64,000 nucleotides of DNA from NCBI RefSeq assembly GCF_000062885.1, contig NC_009142.1, positions 5,569,584-5,633,583 of the forward strand, read 5' to 3'. Shown in pieces: positions 42,827 through 52,578 of the stretch. Position numbers and translations under genes: made by a program. The stretch comes from Saccharopolyspora erythraea NRRL 2338. Its GTDB lineage: Bacteria; Actinomycetota; Actinomycetes; Mycobacteriales; Pseudonocardiaceae. Positions within the stretch are counted from its first letter, which is position 1, and the number at the start of each line of letters is the position of its first letter. The notes beneath the pieces are model-generated. The model worked only from the letters and a program-made list of their open reading frames with translations, did not search any database and had not been told where the DNA came from.

Positions 42827-45479
42827 TCACCGGGGTTCGCCACCTCCATCGTGTGCCTTCGTGCGCCCGTGCAGCCTGCGGGCCTCCTTGACGAACCGGC
42901 TGGAACCCGGACGCGCCGCCACCTCGGCGAGGCCGGGGACCGGCTCGCCCGGCGGGCAGGTGCCGACACCGAGCGCGAGCAGGTCGGCCAGGCCCGCCCT
43001 GGGGCTGTCGCCGTCGGCGGGCAGCAGCCCGGGCAGCGCGGCAGCCACGATCTCGCCCACCTGCGCGCCCGCGCCAGCGTGAACGGCATCGCCCAGCGCC
43101 GGCAACCACACGGGAGAGCACCAGCTCCTGGTGGGACACCAGGTGCGCGATCGCCGCGCCCAGGCCCGGGCCGTCGAGTTCGCCGCGTCCGGCAAGCGTG
43201 ATCAGCGCGTCGACGACGTAGGCGCGGTCGTCCCGCTCGCCGGCTCCGAGCCCGAAGGCCAGCGCGGTGCTCATCCCGTCCCCGCAGGGACCGTGGGCTT
43301 CGGCCAACAGCGGCAGCAACGGGCCCATCCGCCTGGCTCCCCCTTCGAGCACCGGAACCAGATGCGCGGCGATCGCGTCCCGGTATGCGGGCAGGACGCT
43401 CGGCCAGCAGCCGCGCCAGTGTTCGCCGCCCAGCACGACGGAGCCGATGTCCTGCTCCGGTCGCGAGAACTCCACCTCGACCCGGGTTCGCGGCTCGTAG
43501 CTCGGCTGCGGCATGTACCTGCGCACGGGCACCTGCTCCTCCACGCGCGTCGTCCGGGCATCGCCCGATCCGCCGTCGTCGAGCCATCTCGCCACCCACA
43601 CACCCGGCGGGCCGAGCGCGTCCAGGCGGTCGACCACGGCCGGGTCCACGTGGCGAGGCAGCCGCAGCCGCGCCTGCAGCAGGTCGACCGACCACGGCTC
43701 GAACCCCTGCCGGTCCGCCTCTTCCAGCCGGTCGGCCAGCACGTGCGGGTCGATGAGACCGGATGTCTCGGTCGGGGTGGCCATCAGGAACGGGCGCGGG
43801 GCGTACACGACGCCGAGAGCGATCTCGTGCAGCCGCTCCATCCACAGCGACAGCTTGTTGATGGGTTCGGTCAGTCGCGCTCGCCAATGTTGGTGAGCAG
43901 GCAGATCAGGGATCTCGCTGTCGATGTCGCCCTGTGGATCGCCGAACACACCGCGAATCGTCGTGACGATCTCGCCGGTCTCCGTCGGGCTGTACCAGGG
44001 CCGCAGACGGCTCCAGTCCGGCTGTTCCGGCCGGAGCCAGGGCTGCTTGGCCACCAGCGGTTCGAACGCCGCCCGCAGCGCGTCCCGATCAGCGAAGGAG
44101 AAGGACACCAGCCCGGCGAGGACCCGTTCGACCTCGACGACGTCGATCTGCCTCGTCTGCTCCCACCTGCCGGGCAGCAGCCTGGCGTAGGCCGCGGCGA
44201 CCTCGTCCGGAGTCGCCAACGGCGGTGGCATCGGTGCCCGCGCGACACCGGCCAGGACGGGCTCCGGCTCCGGTTCGGCCTCCACCTCACCGAGGACGCC
44301 GGACAGCCGTTCCCGCAGATCAGCGGGGAGAGCGGTGGCCGCGTCCGCGAGTTCGTCGCGCACCACCGGGTCGACACCGTGCTTCAGCACGAGCTTCACC
44401 GCCCGCTCCTGCACGTCGCGGGCGTCGTGGCCGAAGGCCGTGGCGACCGCCGCCAGCGCCTCCGGCGCGCGCCGGACCACCTCGTCCAGCCAGGACAGCT
44501 GGGCGCGGCCGAGCTTCTTCTCGCTGCGGACGAACACCGCACGGCTGACGTCGAGCAGGACGTCCAGGTCGAGCCGCCCGGCGTCGTCGAGCCTGCGGAG
44601 CTCGCGCTGCCCCGTGGCCGCCACCCTGGAATGGCAGTCCGGGACCAGCGCGGCGTAATCGCCCGCGCGGGCGGCGAGTTCGTCGAGTCCCGGTGCGAGA
44701 CCGTCGTGCAGATCCAGCAGCCCACGGCACTGGTCCCGCGTGCCGCCGCGCTGGAGCCGGGCCAGGCAGCCGTCGAGCAGCACGAGGCGGTCGACGACGC
44801 CCTCCTCCGCCAGTGCGAGCAGCGCCTTCGGCCAGCCCCCGTCGGCACTGAACCCCGGGGTGGTGATCAGGCGCGCCACGGTGTCCACTTCGAACAGTCG
44901 TGGGACCAGCTCGACAAGACGCCGATCGTCGCGGACTGCCTGGACTATTCCCGTCGCGCTGCCGAGGACCCAGGCTCGCCACCGCAATGCGAAGTGGAAG
45001 ACGTAGCCATCGGTCAACGGCAGGGTGGGGCCGGCGAGTTCGGTGATCAACCACGCCATCTCGTGCCCGGTCGCCGCCCAGCGTTCGCCCCGTGGCCGCA
45101 GTCGCGACGCGAGCTTGTCCGCCAAGTCCGGCAACCACGGCACGCCACGCGCCCGCAGCACGTCGAGGACGTGGTCGGCGACCGTCCGCGGCGGGCCGTG
45201 CGCACTCCAGTCGTAATCGGTGCGCCCGGGCGTCTCGCCAATCGATCCCCGGGAGAGCCAGGGAGCCAGCGCCGACGCGGACAGGACCGCCGAGCCCGCG
45301 ATCGCCAGCGCCGAGCGCATCAGCCAGTCGCGGCCCTCCAGGCGCAGGTCGCGCTCGTACTCGGTCAGCGGCTTGACCAGCGCGCGCCGCTGGTCCGCCG
45401 GCAGATCCGACACCTCCTCCTTCACGCCGAAGGCGTCGTCGCTCTCGATCAGTTCCCGCAACTTCGGCCAGTCGGTCAT
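42827..45479 (-). CDS. DUF6493-like protein partnered with SWIM gene, frameshifted near the end
   Basis: From the ATG at 45479 (MTDWPKLRELIESDDAFGVK, ALVKPLTEYERDL) the main frame runs about 790 residues as a helical-repeat protein, then departs from sense near 43110. The adjoining frame continues PALGDAVHAGAGAQVGEIVA to RRLHGRTKAHDGGGEPR and stops at 42827. Dropping one G at about 43112 merges them (RVLPALGDAV). The 'xALVKPLTxYxR' N-terminus and the upstream SWIM gene match DUF6493 family gene pairs. No catalytic motif is evident; the family's role is unknown. Start overlaps the SWIM gene stop as ATGA. Confidence 0.7.
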
Positions 45480-46780
45480 GCGTTCCCCCTTGCGATGTCA
45501 ACTGCGAGCACGTGCTTGCACTTGCCCCGGCTGCCGCCGTGCTCCACCCACCACTGGCACGTGCACGCGATGCGCGTGGTCGCCGACCAGGACCGTCGCG
45601 ACTTCGCCTTCGATGCGCACCGCACCGGCTTCGACCAGGGCCCTGGCGTTCCGCAGACGCGGATTCATCTCGACCGCGGCAGCGGCGTCGTACGGAAGCT
45701 CGCGGTGGAAGTAGGCGGCCTCGGCGAGGTCGTAGCCGACCTGGCCCGCGGTGCCGAGCCGGGTGAGCGCAGCGCGGACCCGGTGCTGCGCGAGCCCGGA
45801 GCGCTCGGCGAGCAGGTCGACCTCCACGCGGGGCTCGAACGCCAGCAGCATCCCGATCAGCTCGGCATCGGCCTCGACCTCGTCGGCTGCCAGCGCGGCG
45901 AGCACCGCGCCCTCGCCGGAGAACCCGCGCCGGACCTCCGGCGACAGCGCCACGACCAGCCGCATGCCGGGCAGGTCGAGCTCCCACGCGCTCGCGGACG
46001 GCGCCGCGCCGCGGCCGACGGCCGGGCCGTACACGCGCAGCGCGCGGGTGAACCGCAGCAACGGCCTCAGCGCTTCCAGCCTGTGCGCCCCGGCCACGCT
46101 CACCGCTCCGGGCACCGGATTTCCGGTCAACCGCAACGACTTCCCGCTGGGCACCGCCCAACGGGCGCGGCCGGTGCCCAGCGACCGCAGCAGCCGGGCC
46201 GCCTCCGCCGCCGACAGCTCCGCGCGCGGCTCGAACCCCGAGGTGATGACCTGCACCTCGGCGAAGCCGCGAAGCCACCGCTGCGGGAGTGCGACCTTCT
46301 TCTCCACCGCCGAACCGTCCAGCGTGGTCGCCGTCAGGTCGTCGGGACCGACCGCGAGGTGCAGCGGATCACGTCCGCCGACCCGGGCCAGCATCCGGCG
46401 CAGCGGCTCGTTGATGTCCACATTGGTCGTTCCACGGTCGTGGACTTCACCGTCCAGCCCCGCCGAGAGCACGTCCAGCCGCGTGTACACGCCGCAGCAG
46501 CGGGAGAAGGACTCGAAGCGGAGCCGGTCGCCGTTGCAGGTGACCACGGGATCGCGGTAGGCGACCCGGCCGGTCAGTTCGGGATAGCGAGACCTGGCGA
46601 CCCTGACCACCGCCTGCAACCCGGCCGCCGCGGGCGCGGCGTCGGTGAGGAATCCGGTGAAGAACCGGGGTTCGCGGCCGGACCGGCCAGCGCGGTGCCG
46701 CCGGCCGTCTGCAGTCCCAGCCCGCCGGCGTCGAGGACCGACGGCTTCCGATACGCCAGTAAGTGCGCTTCACCACTCAT
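45476..46780 (-). CDS. SWIM zinc-finger protein, carrying two frameshifts
   Basis: The start MSGEAHLLAYRKPSVLDAGG at 46780 is in one frame; at about 46665, within a C run, it shifts to the frame holding RFFTGFLTDAAPAAAGLQAV and most of the protein (to LVGDH near 45575); a further shift gives RIACTCQWWVEHGGSRGKCK then HVLAVDIARGNA. The last piece is a SWIM finger, CxC...HGGxxGxCKH, a zinc module that binds DNA or protein. The remainder is a winged-helix-rich body. Stop and DUF6493-like start overlap by four bases. Its promoter is displaced by the IS701-type element that ends ten bases upstream of the ATG. Confidence 0.72.
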
Positions 46781-46794
46781 GCGGCGGACCCTAG

Positions 46795-48218
46795 TAGGGC
46801 TTTGTTAGGTCGGTAATCGGTCTTGGTTGGGTTGCCAGGGGCGGTGGCAGGTGTGGCAGGCGCCGGTCCAGACGGCCAGCAGGGTCTGGAGTTCGCGGAC
46901 GACGGCATACAGGGTCAGGCCGGCGCAGGGGCTTTTGGGTCGTAGCGCAGCTGGGTGCAGATCGCCTGGGCAAGGCTGACCAGGGTGACGTGGCGGTACC
47001 AGCCAGCCAGGCTGCGGCCTTCGAAGTGATCGAGGCCGAGGCCGGTTTTGAGTTCGCGGTAATCGTGCTCGACGCGCCAGCGCTGTTTGGCGAGTTGCAC
47101 CAGTTCGCGCCGGGGCGTGTCGGTGGGCAGGTTGGACAGCCAGTAGTCGGTGGGCTCGGGCTCGCGCGGGGGCCATTCGGCCAGCAGCCAGCACGCGGGC
47201 AGGCTGCCGTCGGTGGCCCGCGGGATCTGGCGGTTGGCCGGGCGCACCCGCAGCACCAGGAAGCGCGAGCGCATCGCACCGGTGCGGTTATGCGGGGTTT
47301 TCTTGCTGCCGTGACGCCAGGTCACCTGATGCAGGCTTCCTCGTCCGGCGGCCAAGGCGAGCTCGCGCAGGGTGGTCGGCTTGCTCGGATAGCCCGGCTG
47401 TGGCGGGCGGCCAGTGCCCGACCATGTCGGTGTCACCGGCACCACGTCGTGCGGCTGGACACTGGTGCTGGCCTTGACCGCGACGACATAGTTCAGGCCC
47501 CGCTGGTCCAGCCCGAGGCGGAAGGCGGTGGCATCCCCGTAGCCACTATCGGCCACTACCGGCCGATCAGACAGGCCCGAGTCCGTCCTCGCCTCGTCGA
47601 GCATATCCAGCGCCAGGCGCCACTTCTCCCGGTGCCGGACTTCGTCGCCGATCTTGCATCGGGCGCGGCGACGGCGGATCGCCGCGGCGGTCTCGGCATC
47701 GTCGGTGGTCTGATCGTCCCAGCTGACCGGCAGAAACAGGCGCCAGTTCACCGCCGCCGAAGCCCAATCCGTGGCCAGGTGCAAACTCACGCCGATCTGG
47801 CAGTTGCCGGTCTTGCCCAGCGTGCCCGAATACTGCCGGGCCACCCCCGGCGAGTCAGCGCCGTCCTTGACAAACCCCGTGTCATCCAGCACCCACGCCC
47901 GAGGCTCGATGAAGTCCTCAGCCCAGCCGGCCAACCGCCGTCGCACCGCGGCATCGTCCCAGGTCGACGAGGAAATGAACTACTGCAAACCCTGATGATC
48001 CACCCCAAGCCGCTCGGCCATCGGCTGCATCGACTTGCGCTGACCATCCAGCAGCAACCCCCGCAGATACAACTCGCCCTTGGCCCGCTGATCCCGCCGC
48101 GGCACCCCCGCCAGCATCTCCGCCGCGAACGCCTCCACACGCGGCCGCACGACCTGCATCTCCTCCGGAGTCACAACAAAATCATCACACAGAAGATCAA
48201 CAACCCAACAAAGCCCTA
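46795..48218 (-). mobile_element. IS701-family insertion sequence, complete, 1424 bp
   Basis: Ends TAGGGCTTTGTT (46795-46806) and AACAAAGCCCTA (48207-48218) are perfect inverted repeats. Each is flanked outside by CTAG (46791-46794 and 48219-48222), the 4-base YTAR-type target duplication typical of IS701 elements. It holds one transposase frame on the minus strand. Left of it begins the SWIM gene; right of it is a NACHT gene fragment. Confidence 0.88.
46915..48174 (-). pseudogene. IS701-family transposase with an internal TAG
   Basis: GTG at 48174 (VTPEEMQVVRPRVEAF) leads through RRDQRAKGELYLRGLLLDGQ and MAERLGVDHQGLQ, then TAG at 47980-47982, and in the same frame FISSSTWDDAAVRRRLAGWA, WVLDDTGFVKDGADSPGVAR (first DDE aspartates), VVADSGYGDATAFRLGLDQR and KQRWRVEHDYRELKTGLGLD (catalytic glutamate). 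CAG to TAG is the simplest cause, since 'LQQF' is expected. With terminal repeats intact the element is mobile only if the transposase is supplied elsewhere. Confidence 0.85.
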
Positions 48219-48222
48219 CTAG

Positions 48223-48662
48223 CGAGGTGTCGGTCTCCAACCGGACGCGGCCGAGGTGCTCCAACAGCTCGGTGCGGCGTTCCTCGAACGGCCCGGACAC
48301 GGACGTACGAGCTGGCAGCAGGAAAGCGAGGTACGCCTCGTAGAGCTGGTACTGGTTGCCGGGCAGCGGCCGGTCCTGGTGCTGCTGGAAGATGATCGCC
48401 GCGATCGTCGCCAGCAACGGCACCTGGACCAGCTCGTCGAGATGTGCTTCGCGGATCTGCTGCACGAACCTATCGGCCCGGGCGGCGTCATCAACGAACC
48501 AGTTCTCCGCGAAGCGGCGCAGCGCCTCGTCATCGAAAGGCTGGAGTTCGTAGCGGCTACAGCCGATCCGTTGGAGCGGGGCGAGCGCCGCTCCCTCGAT
48601 CGGCCTGGTCGTGACGACGATGCGATAGGGCGACCCGACCACCGACTTTTGGGCAACCACGT
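48223..48662 (-). pseudogene. NACHT-type STAND NTPase fragment
   Basis: The frame VVAQKSVVGSPYRIVVTTRP, then YELQPFDDEALRRFAENWF, HLDELVQVPLLATIAAIIFQ and YEAYLAFLLPARTSV is the C-terminal half of a NACHT NTPase domain: sensor-1 'TTRP', the 'FxxENWF' helix and the 'PLLxxIxxxxF' winged-helix lead-in. The Walker A half is missing on the right, where an IS5-type fragment abuts, and the C-terminus is cut by the IS701 element. Bacterial NACHT proteins act in anti-phage defence and signalling. Confidence 0.72.
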
Positions 48663-49012
48663 CCCCGTTTGGCCTGGATCTGGGAGGAATCCACGACCGC
48701 TCGGGAGAAGTCCAACTGATCGGCCGCTCGCAGGCGATCCAGCAGCACCCGCTGCAACTGCTCCCATACTCCGGCCTGCTGCCACTCGGCCAACCGCCGC
48801 CAGCACGTCGACCCCGAGCCGAATCCCAACTCCTGCGGCAGAAACTCCCACTGGATGCCGGTGTAGAGCACGAACAAGATGCCCTGCAGAGTCTTGCGAT
48901 CGTCGATCCGACGCCGACCCGGATACCGAAACCGACGCTCGTGCCGGGGCAGCAACGGCTCGATCAACGCCCACAACTCGTCGCTGACCTCCCACGGCCT
49001 CGGGCGAGCCAT
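48663..49012 (-). pseudogene. IS5-family transposase, N-terminal fragment
   Basis: ATG at 49012: WEVSDELWALIEPLLPRHE, then TLQGILFVLYTGIQWEFLPQ, GSGSTCWRRLAEWQQAGVWE and AVVDSSQIQAKRG. This is the N-terminal half of the IS5-group transposase (DUF4096 plus first catalytic aspartate). After AKRG at about 48662 the family sequence stops and NACHT sequence begins. The outer end of the element is probably near 49080-49088, where AAGGACCCCT resembles a terminal repeat. Confidence 0.75.
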
Positions 49013-49088
49013 CCCACGCTCCCAACGATCGAAACGTGATCAACTCCAGCCACCACCATGCCAGACCAAGATCATTATGCAAGGACCC

Positions 49089-49403
49089 CTAAAGGAGTCG
49101 ATATTCGCAGCCGCCCGGATGTGCAGGGTCCGCCTCGACGACCGTCTCGGTGTCTGCCCATTCACAGTCCAGGGAACGACTTGGTCGGCCACCGACCCTC
49201 CGATTGCGTGGCGTCCGCGCGGTGGCCAGTGCCAGCATTGCGCATCCGCCTGTCACGCTCAGCGCATTCCGGACGAGCAACAAGCGCTACTCGAACTGCA
49301 CGTCGCGACGGCGGCCGGTCCAGCCCGCTCCGGTCCATCAGCTCCTTGACGACCGTGGACGCCTTGTGTGCCCCGCAGGGGCCGCGGCACACAGATCACC
49401 GCA
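49089..49403. other. Intergenic stretch beside the IS fragment, no gene seen
   Basis: About 315 bases between the IS5-type fragment and the end of the acyl-CoA ligase gene. The minus frame 49162-49392 is open but has no ribosome site or recognisable motif. Confidence 0.35.
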
Positions 49404-51533
49404 TCACGCACGTCCGGACTTCTCGTCATCGATACGGCGAACCAGCGCGTCGAGCGCGACGACCCCTTCGGTGCGCACGAGCACCGGGTTCGCCTCTGCC
49501 TCCACTATGGACGGATGCTCGACCGCGAGGTGTGACAGCGCGACCACAGCGTCGGCCAGAGCCGGGACGTCGCCAGCCGGCGTGCCCCGGTGCCCCTTGA
49601 GCACAGCCAGACCGGTGACCTCGTCGATCATCTCTTGCGCAGTGGCTCGATCCACCGGGGCCAGCCGGATGGCGCTGTCGTCGTACAGCTCGGCCTGCAC
49701 ACCGCCGGTGGACAGCACCACGACCGGGCCGACGTCCGGGCTACGCCGGTAGCCGACCAGCACCTCCCCCACGCCTTTGTCCGCCATCGGCTGCACGAGC
49801 ACCCGGTCGACAGTGATTCCGGCCCTTTCCGCGACGTCGACGGCGATCTTGCGAACAGCGGCGCGCAGCGCGTCGGCGTCGGCGACACCGAGGACGACGC
49901 CGCCGACGTCGGTCTTGTGCGCGAGCTGGTCGGAAAGCGCTTTGACCACGACCGGGTAGCCGAATGGCAGGGTGACCTCGTCGTCGATCGAGGCGGTTTT
50001 GAGCGCCACCGACGGCAAGGCCGGCACACCGACACCGGCGAGCAACTCGGCCGAGACCTGCTCGTCGAGAAGCCGGGGAGTGCCGTCAGGGAGACCGGCA
50101 ATTCGCTTCGGGTCGATGGTGGCCGACCGGCGGGAGAATGCGGCGGCGATCGCGTCCGCGCAGGACTCGGGAGTGCGGAAGGCGGGAACGCCGGAGGATG
50201 CGAGCAGATTCGCCGCGTCCGGAGCCTCAGGCAGTGCGAAACCGACGACCGGGACGGCATGCCCGCCGCGCTCGGCCAGCGCCTGCACGGCTAGCTCGGG
50301 GTTGAGCCGGGCCGAGGAGCCGATGACGAACAGGACCAGGTCGAACTCACCGGAGTCCTGCAGCTCGCGCAGCGCCGCGGAGACGACGTCGTGCTTCGCG
50401 CCGGCCAGGCCGAGATCGGCGATCAAGCTGTGCGGCACCGGGGCACCCGCGGCGGCCATGCGTTCGACAAGCTCGCGGCTGGGCCCGCGCACGGACAGGC
50501 CGCGCAACGCCAGCTGGTCCACCATGATCGCCGCGCCGCCGCCGGTGGTGGTGACGACGCCGACCCTCGGTCGGGCGGGGCCGTCCGAAGGAATCCGCTC
50601 CAGCAGCGCCGGCGCCTCGCACAGGCCCTCGAAAGTGGCGACCCGGACGAAACCGCACGCCCGGAAGAATGCCTCCGCCTCGCTGTCCTCCCCGGCCAGG
50701 GCACCGGTGTGCGACACGGTGAGCGCCGCCGCCTCATCGGAGCGGCCCAGCTTGTAGACCGCGACCGGTTTGCCCGCGCGGTGGGCCGCGGCTGCGAAGT
50801 CGGCCAGGTCACCGGCGTGTCGCAGCGACTCCAGGAACAGCGCGTAGGAGGTGATTTCCGGGTCGTCCAGGGTCGCCGAGCAAATCTCCCCCAGCGACAG
50901 GTCCGCCTCGCCGCCGGTGGAGACCAGGCCGGCGAACCCGATCCCGCGGCCGCGCGCCCGGGACACCATCGCGCCGATCACGCTGCCCGACTGCGAGGCG
51001 ACGAAGATGCCGCCGGTCGGGGTATCCGGCTCGCCGAATGCGGCATTACCGGTGAGCATGACGCCGTTGCGCGGGTTGACCACGCCGAGGCTGGACGGGC
51101 CGACGACCCGGGTCGGCCCCTGCGCGGCGGCAGCGCGCAGCCGGTCCTCGCGCGCCTTGCCCTCCGCGCCTTCCTCCGCGAAGCCGGAAGACAGCACGGT
51201 GACCACCGGCACGCCGAGGCGGGCGGCCTCGGCCACGGTGTCGACGGCGGCGTCGGCGCCGGTCATCACGTAGACGTGGTCGGGCACGGCTGGCAGCGCG
51301 GACAGGCTCGGGTACGCCTTCACCCCCTGGACTGTCCCCCTACGCGGGTTGACGAACCAGGCGGTGCCCTCGTAGCCGGCCGCCGCGAGGAACCGCTGGG
51401 GGCGGCCGGTCGTCTTCTTCGGGTCGTCGGAGGCTCCCACGATCGCGACCGACGCGGGGTGCAGCAACGGGCCGGACAGCGCGGCCACGCCCGGAGCGCG
51501 GTCAGCCTGCGACGGTGTGGGGTTCGGTGCCAT
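49404..51533 (-). CDS. ADP-forming acyl-CoA synthetase (fused alpha/beta chains)
   Basis: 709 residues from an ATG with GAGGAGA upstream. N-terminal CoA-binding domain with LHPASVAIVGASDDPKKTTG, the succinyl-CoA-ligase-like middle with the phospho-histidine region ALTVSHTGALAGED, and a C-terminal ATP-grasp half with TLPFGYPVVVKALSDQLAHK then TDVGGVVLGV. Members convert acyl-CoA plus ADP to acid plus ATP or the reverse. It is divergent from the thioesterase gene across an operator-like site and belongs to the catabolic locus to its right. Confidence 0.92.
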   Translation of the reverse strand: MAPNPTPSQADRAPGVAALSGPLLHPASVAIVGASDDPKKTTGRPQRFLAAAGYEGTAWFVNPRRGTVQGVKAYPSLSALPAVPDHVYVMTGADAAVDTVAEAARLGVPVVTVLSSGFAEEGAEGKAREDRLRAAAAQGPTRVVGPSSLGVVNPRNGVMLTGNAAFGEPDTPTGGIFVASQSGSVIGAMVSRARGRGIGFAGLVSTGGEADLSLGEICSATLDDPEITSYALFLESLRHAGDLADFAAAAHRAGKPVAVYKLGRSDEAAALTVSHTGALAGEDSEAEAFFRACGFVRVATFEGLCEAPALLERIPSDGPARPRVGVVTTTGGGAAIMVDQLALRGLSVRGPSRELVERMAAAGAPVPHSLIADLGLAGAKHDVVSAALRELQDSGEFDLVLFVIGSSARLNPELAVQALAERGGHAVPVVGFALPEAPDAANLLASSGVPAFRTPESCADAIAAAFSRRSATIDPKRIAGLPDGTPRLLDEQVSAELLAGVGVPALPSVALKTASIDDEVTLPFGYPVVVKALSDQLAHKTDVGGVVLGVADADALRAAVRKIAVDVAERAGITVDRVLVQPMADKGVGEVLVGYRRSPDVGPVVVLSTGGVQAELYDDSAIRLAPVDRATAQEMIDEVTGLAVLKGHRGTPAGDVPALADAVVALSHLAVEHPSIVEAEANPVLVRTEGVVALDALVRRIDDEKSGRA

Positions 51534-51590
51534 CGGCTCTCCTCGGCTGAATGCGGCGTGCCACCGGACCGAACCGGCGTCACCTTGTTC

Positions 51591-51606
51591 ATAGTCTATA
51601 GAATAT
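51591..51606. promoter_or_regulatory. Operator-like palindrome between ligase and thioesterase genes
   Basis: ATAGTCTATAGAATAT with the dyad core TCTATAGA, AT-rich against a GC-rich background, in the 92-base gap between two divergent starts. The same core, in the perfect dyad ACTCTATAGAGT, occurs at 61348-61359 next to the GntR gene, suggesting one regulator for both. Confidence 0.6.
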
Positions 51607-51625
51607 TTACTGTAGTGTCTGCGGT

Positions 51626-52537
51626 GTGGACCACATCGACATGGAATGCACCGACGCCGGACCCAGCGGCGACGAAACCTCTCTTCCCGGAGTGATCAAC
51701 CGGACCCCGCTCGTCGACCGGATCGCACTGCGCCGCGAGGACGGATGCCTGGTGGGCTTCCCCGTGGCCGGATTCGACCAACGCGTGTTCGGCGGCCACC
51801 TGCTCGCCCAACTCGTCCTGGCGGCCGGCGCACACGCACCTGCCCGCCGAGTCGTCGAGTCGCTGCACGCTTGTTTCCTCCGCCCCGGACGGCCAGACGA
51901 GCCGATCGCGTACCCGGTCCGCACTGTCCGAACGGGCCGCACCCGCACCGTGCTCGCCGTCGGTGCCGAGCAGTCGGGACGCGAACTGGTCACCGGGCTC
52001 GTCTCGCTCGGCCCCGGCGAGACGAACAGCTCCACCGCCTCGGTGCGGCCGCCTCAGGTGCCGGAACCCGAGTCGCTCCCTTCGCTCCCGCAGCGGCGGG
52101 CCGCCGGGCTGCCCGCGGACGGGGTCCGATTGCCGCCGCACGGGGACTGGCGCACCGCCTCCCGGCCGCTGGACGTGCGCCCGGTGGACGATCCACCGGG
52201 TGAACCATCGGCACCGCGTTGCCTGTGGCTGCGAGCCGATCCGGTTCCGGGCGCCGAGAGCCACCTGCGGCGCGCGGTGCTGGCGTTCGCTTCGGACCGC
52301 TCGCTGGTGCCGGTGATCGCCCGGGCCCGCGGTGAGCGGGCGGACCTGCACCGGCCCGCGGCCAGCGCCGACCACGCGATGTGGTTCCACGCCGACCCCG
52401 ACCTGGGCAACTGGTTGCTCTACGTGCAGGACTGCCCGGCCGCCGGGGAGCGCGGCGGGCTGGCCCGCGGCACCCTCTTCGACCGGGACGGCCGAGTCGT
52501 GGCGTCAGTCGCCCAGCACGCCGTGCTGCTCGACTGA
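51626..52537 (+). CDS. Acyl-CoA thioesterase II-like double hotdog protein
   Basis: 303 residues, GTG at 51626 without a clear ribosome site, so it may be leaderless or start later (ATG at 51641). TesB-type features: GFDQRVFGGHLLAQLVLAAG, LHACFLRPGRPDEPIAYPV and, in the second hotdog, SADHAMWFHADPDLGNWLLY then RGTLFDRDGRVVASVAQHA. It releases free acids from acyl-CoA. Converges on the hydratase/dehydrogenase gene and shares the operator-like palindrome with the divergent acyl-CoA ligase. Confidence 0.9.
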   Translation: MDHIDMECTDAGPSGDETSLPGVINRTPLVDRIALRREDGCLVGFPVAGFDQRVFGGHLLAQLVLAAGAHAPARRVVESLHACFLRPGRPDEPIAYPVRTVRTGRTRTVLAVGAEQSGRELVTGLVSLGPGETNSSTASVRPPQVPEPESLPSLPQRRAAGLPADGVRLPPHGDWRTASRPLDVRPVDDPPGEPSAPRCLWLRADPVPGAESHLRRAVLAFASDRSLVPVIARARGERADLHRPAASADHAMWFHADPDLGNWLLYVQDCPAAGERGGLARGTLFDRDGRVVASVAQHAVLLD

Positions 52538-52578
52538 CCGATCTCCTGAGACGGCGGCGACCGGACAGCGCGGTCCGG

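Noticed and set aside
43131-46808. A 1225-residue plus frame opposite the SWIM/DUF6493-like genes
   Set aside because: Low-complexity Q/R/G-rich shadow; the SWIM finger and start signals are on the minus strand.
49162-49392. 76-residue minus frame beside the IS5-type fragment
   Set aside because: No start signal or recognisable family; more likely non-coding.
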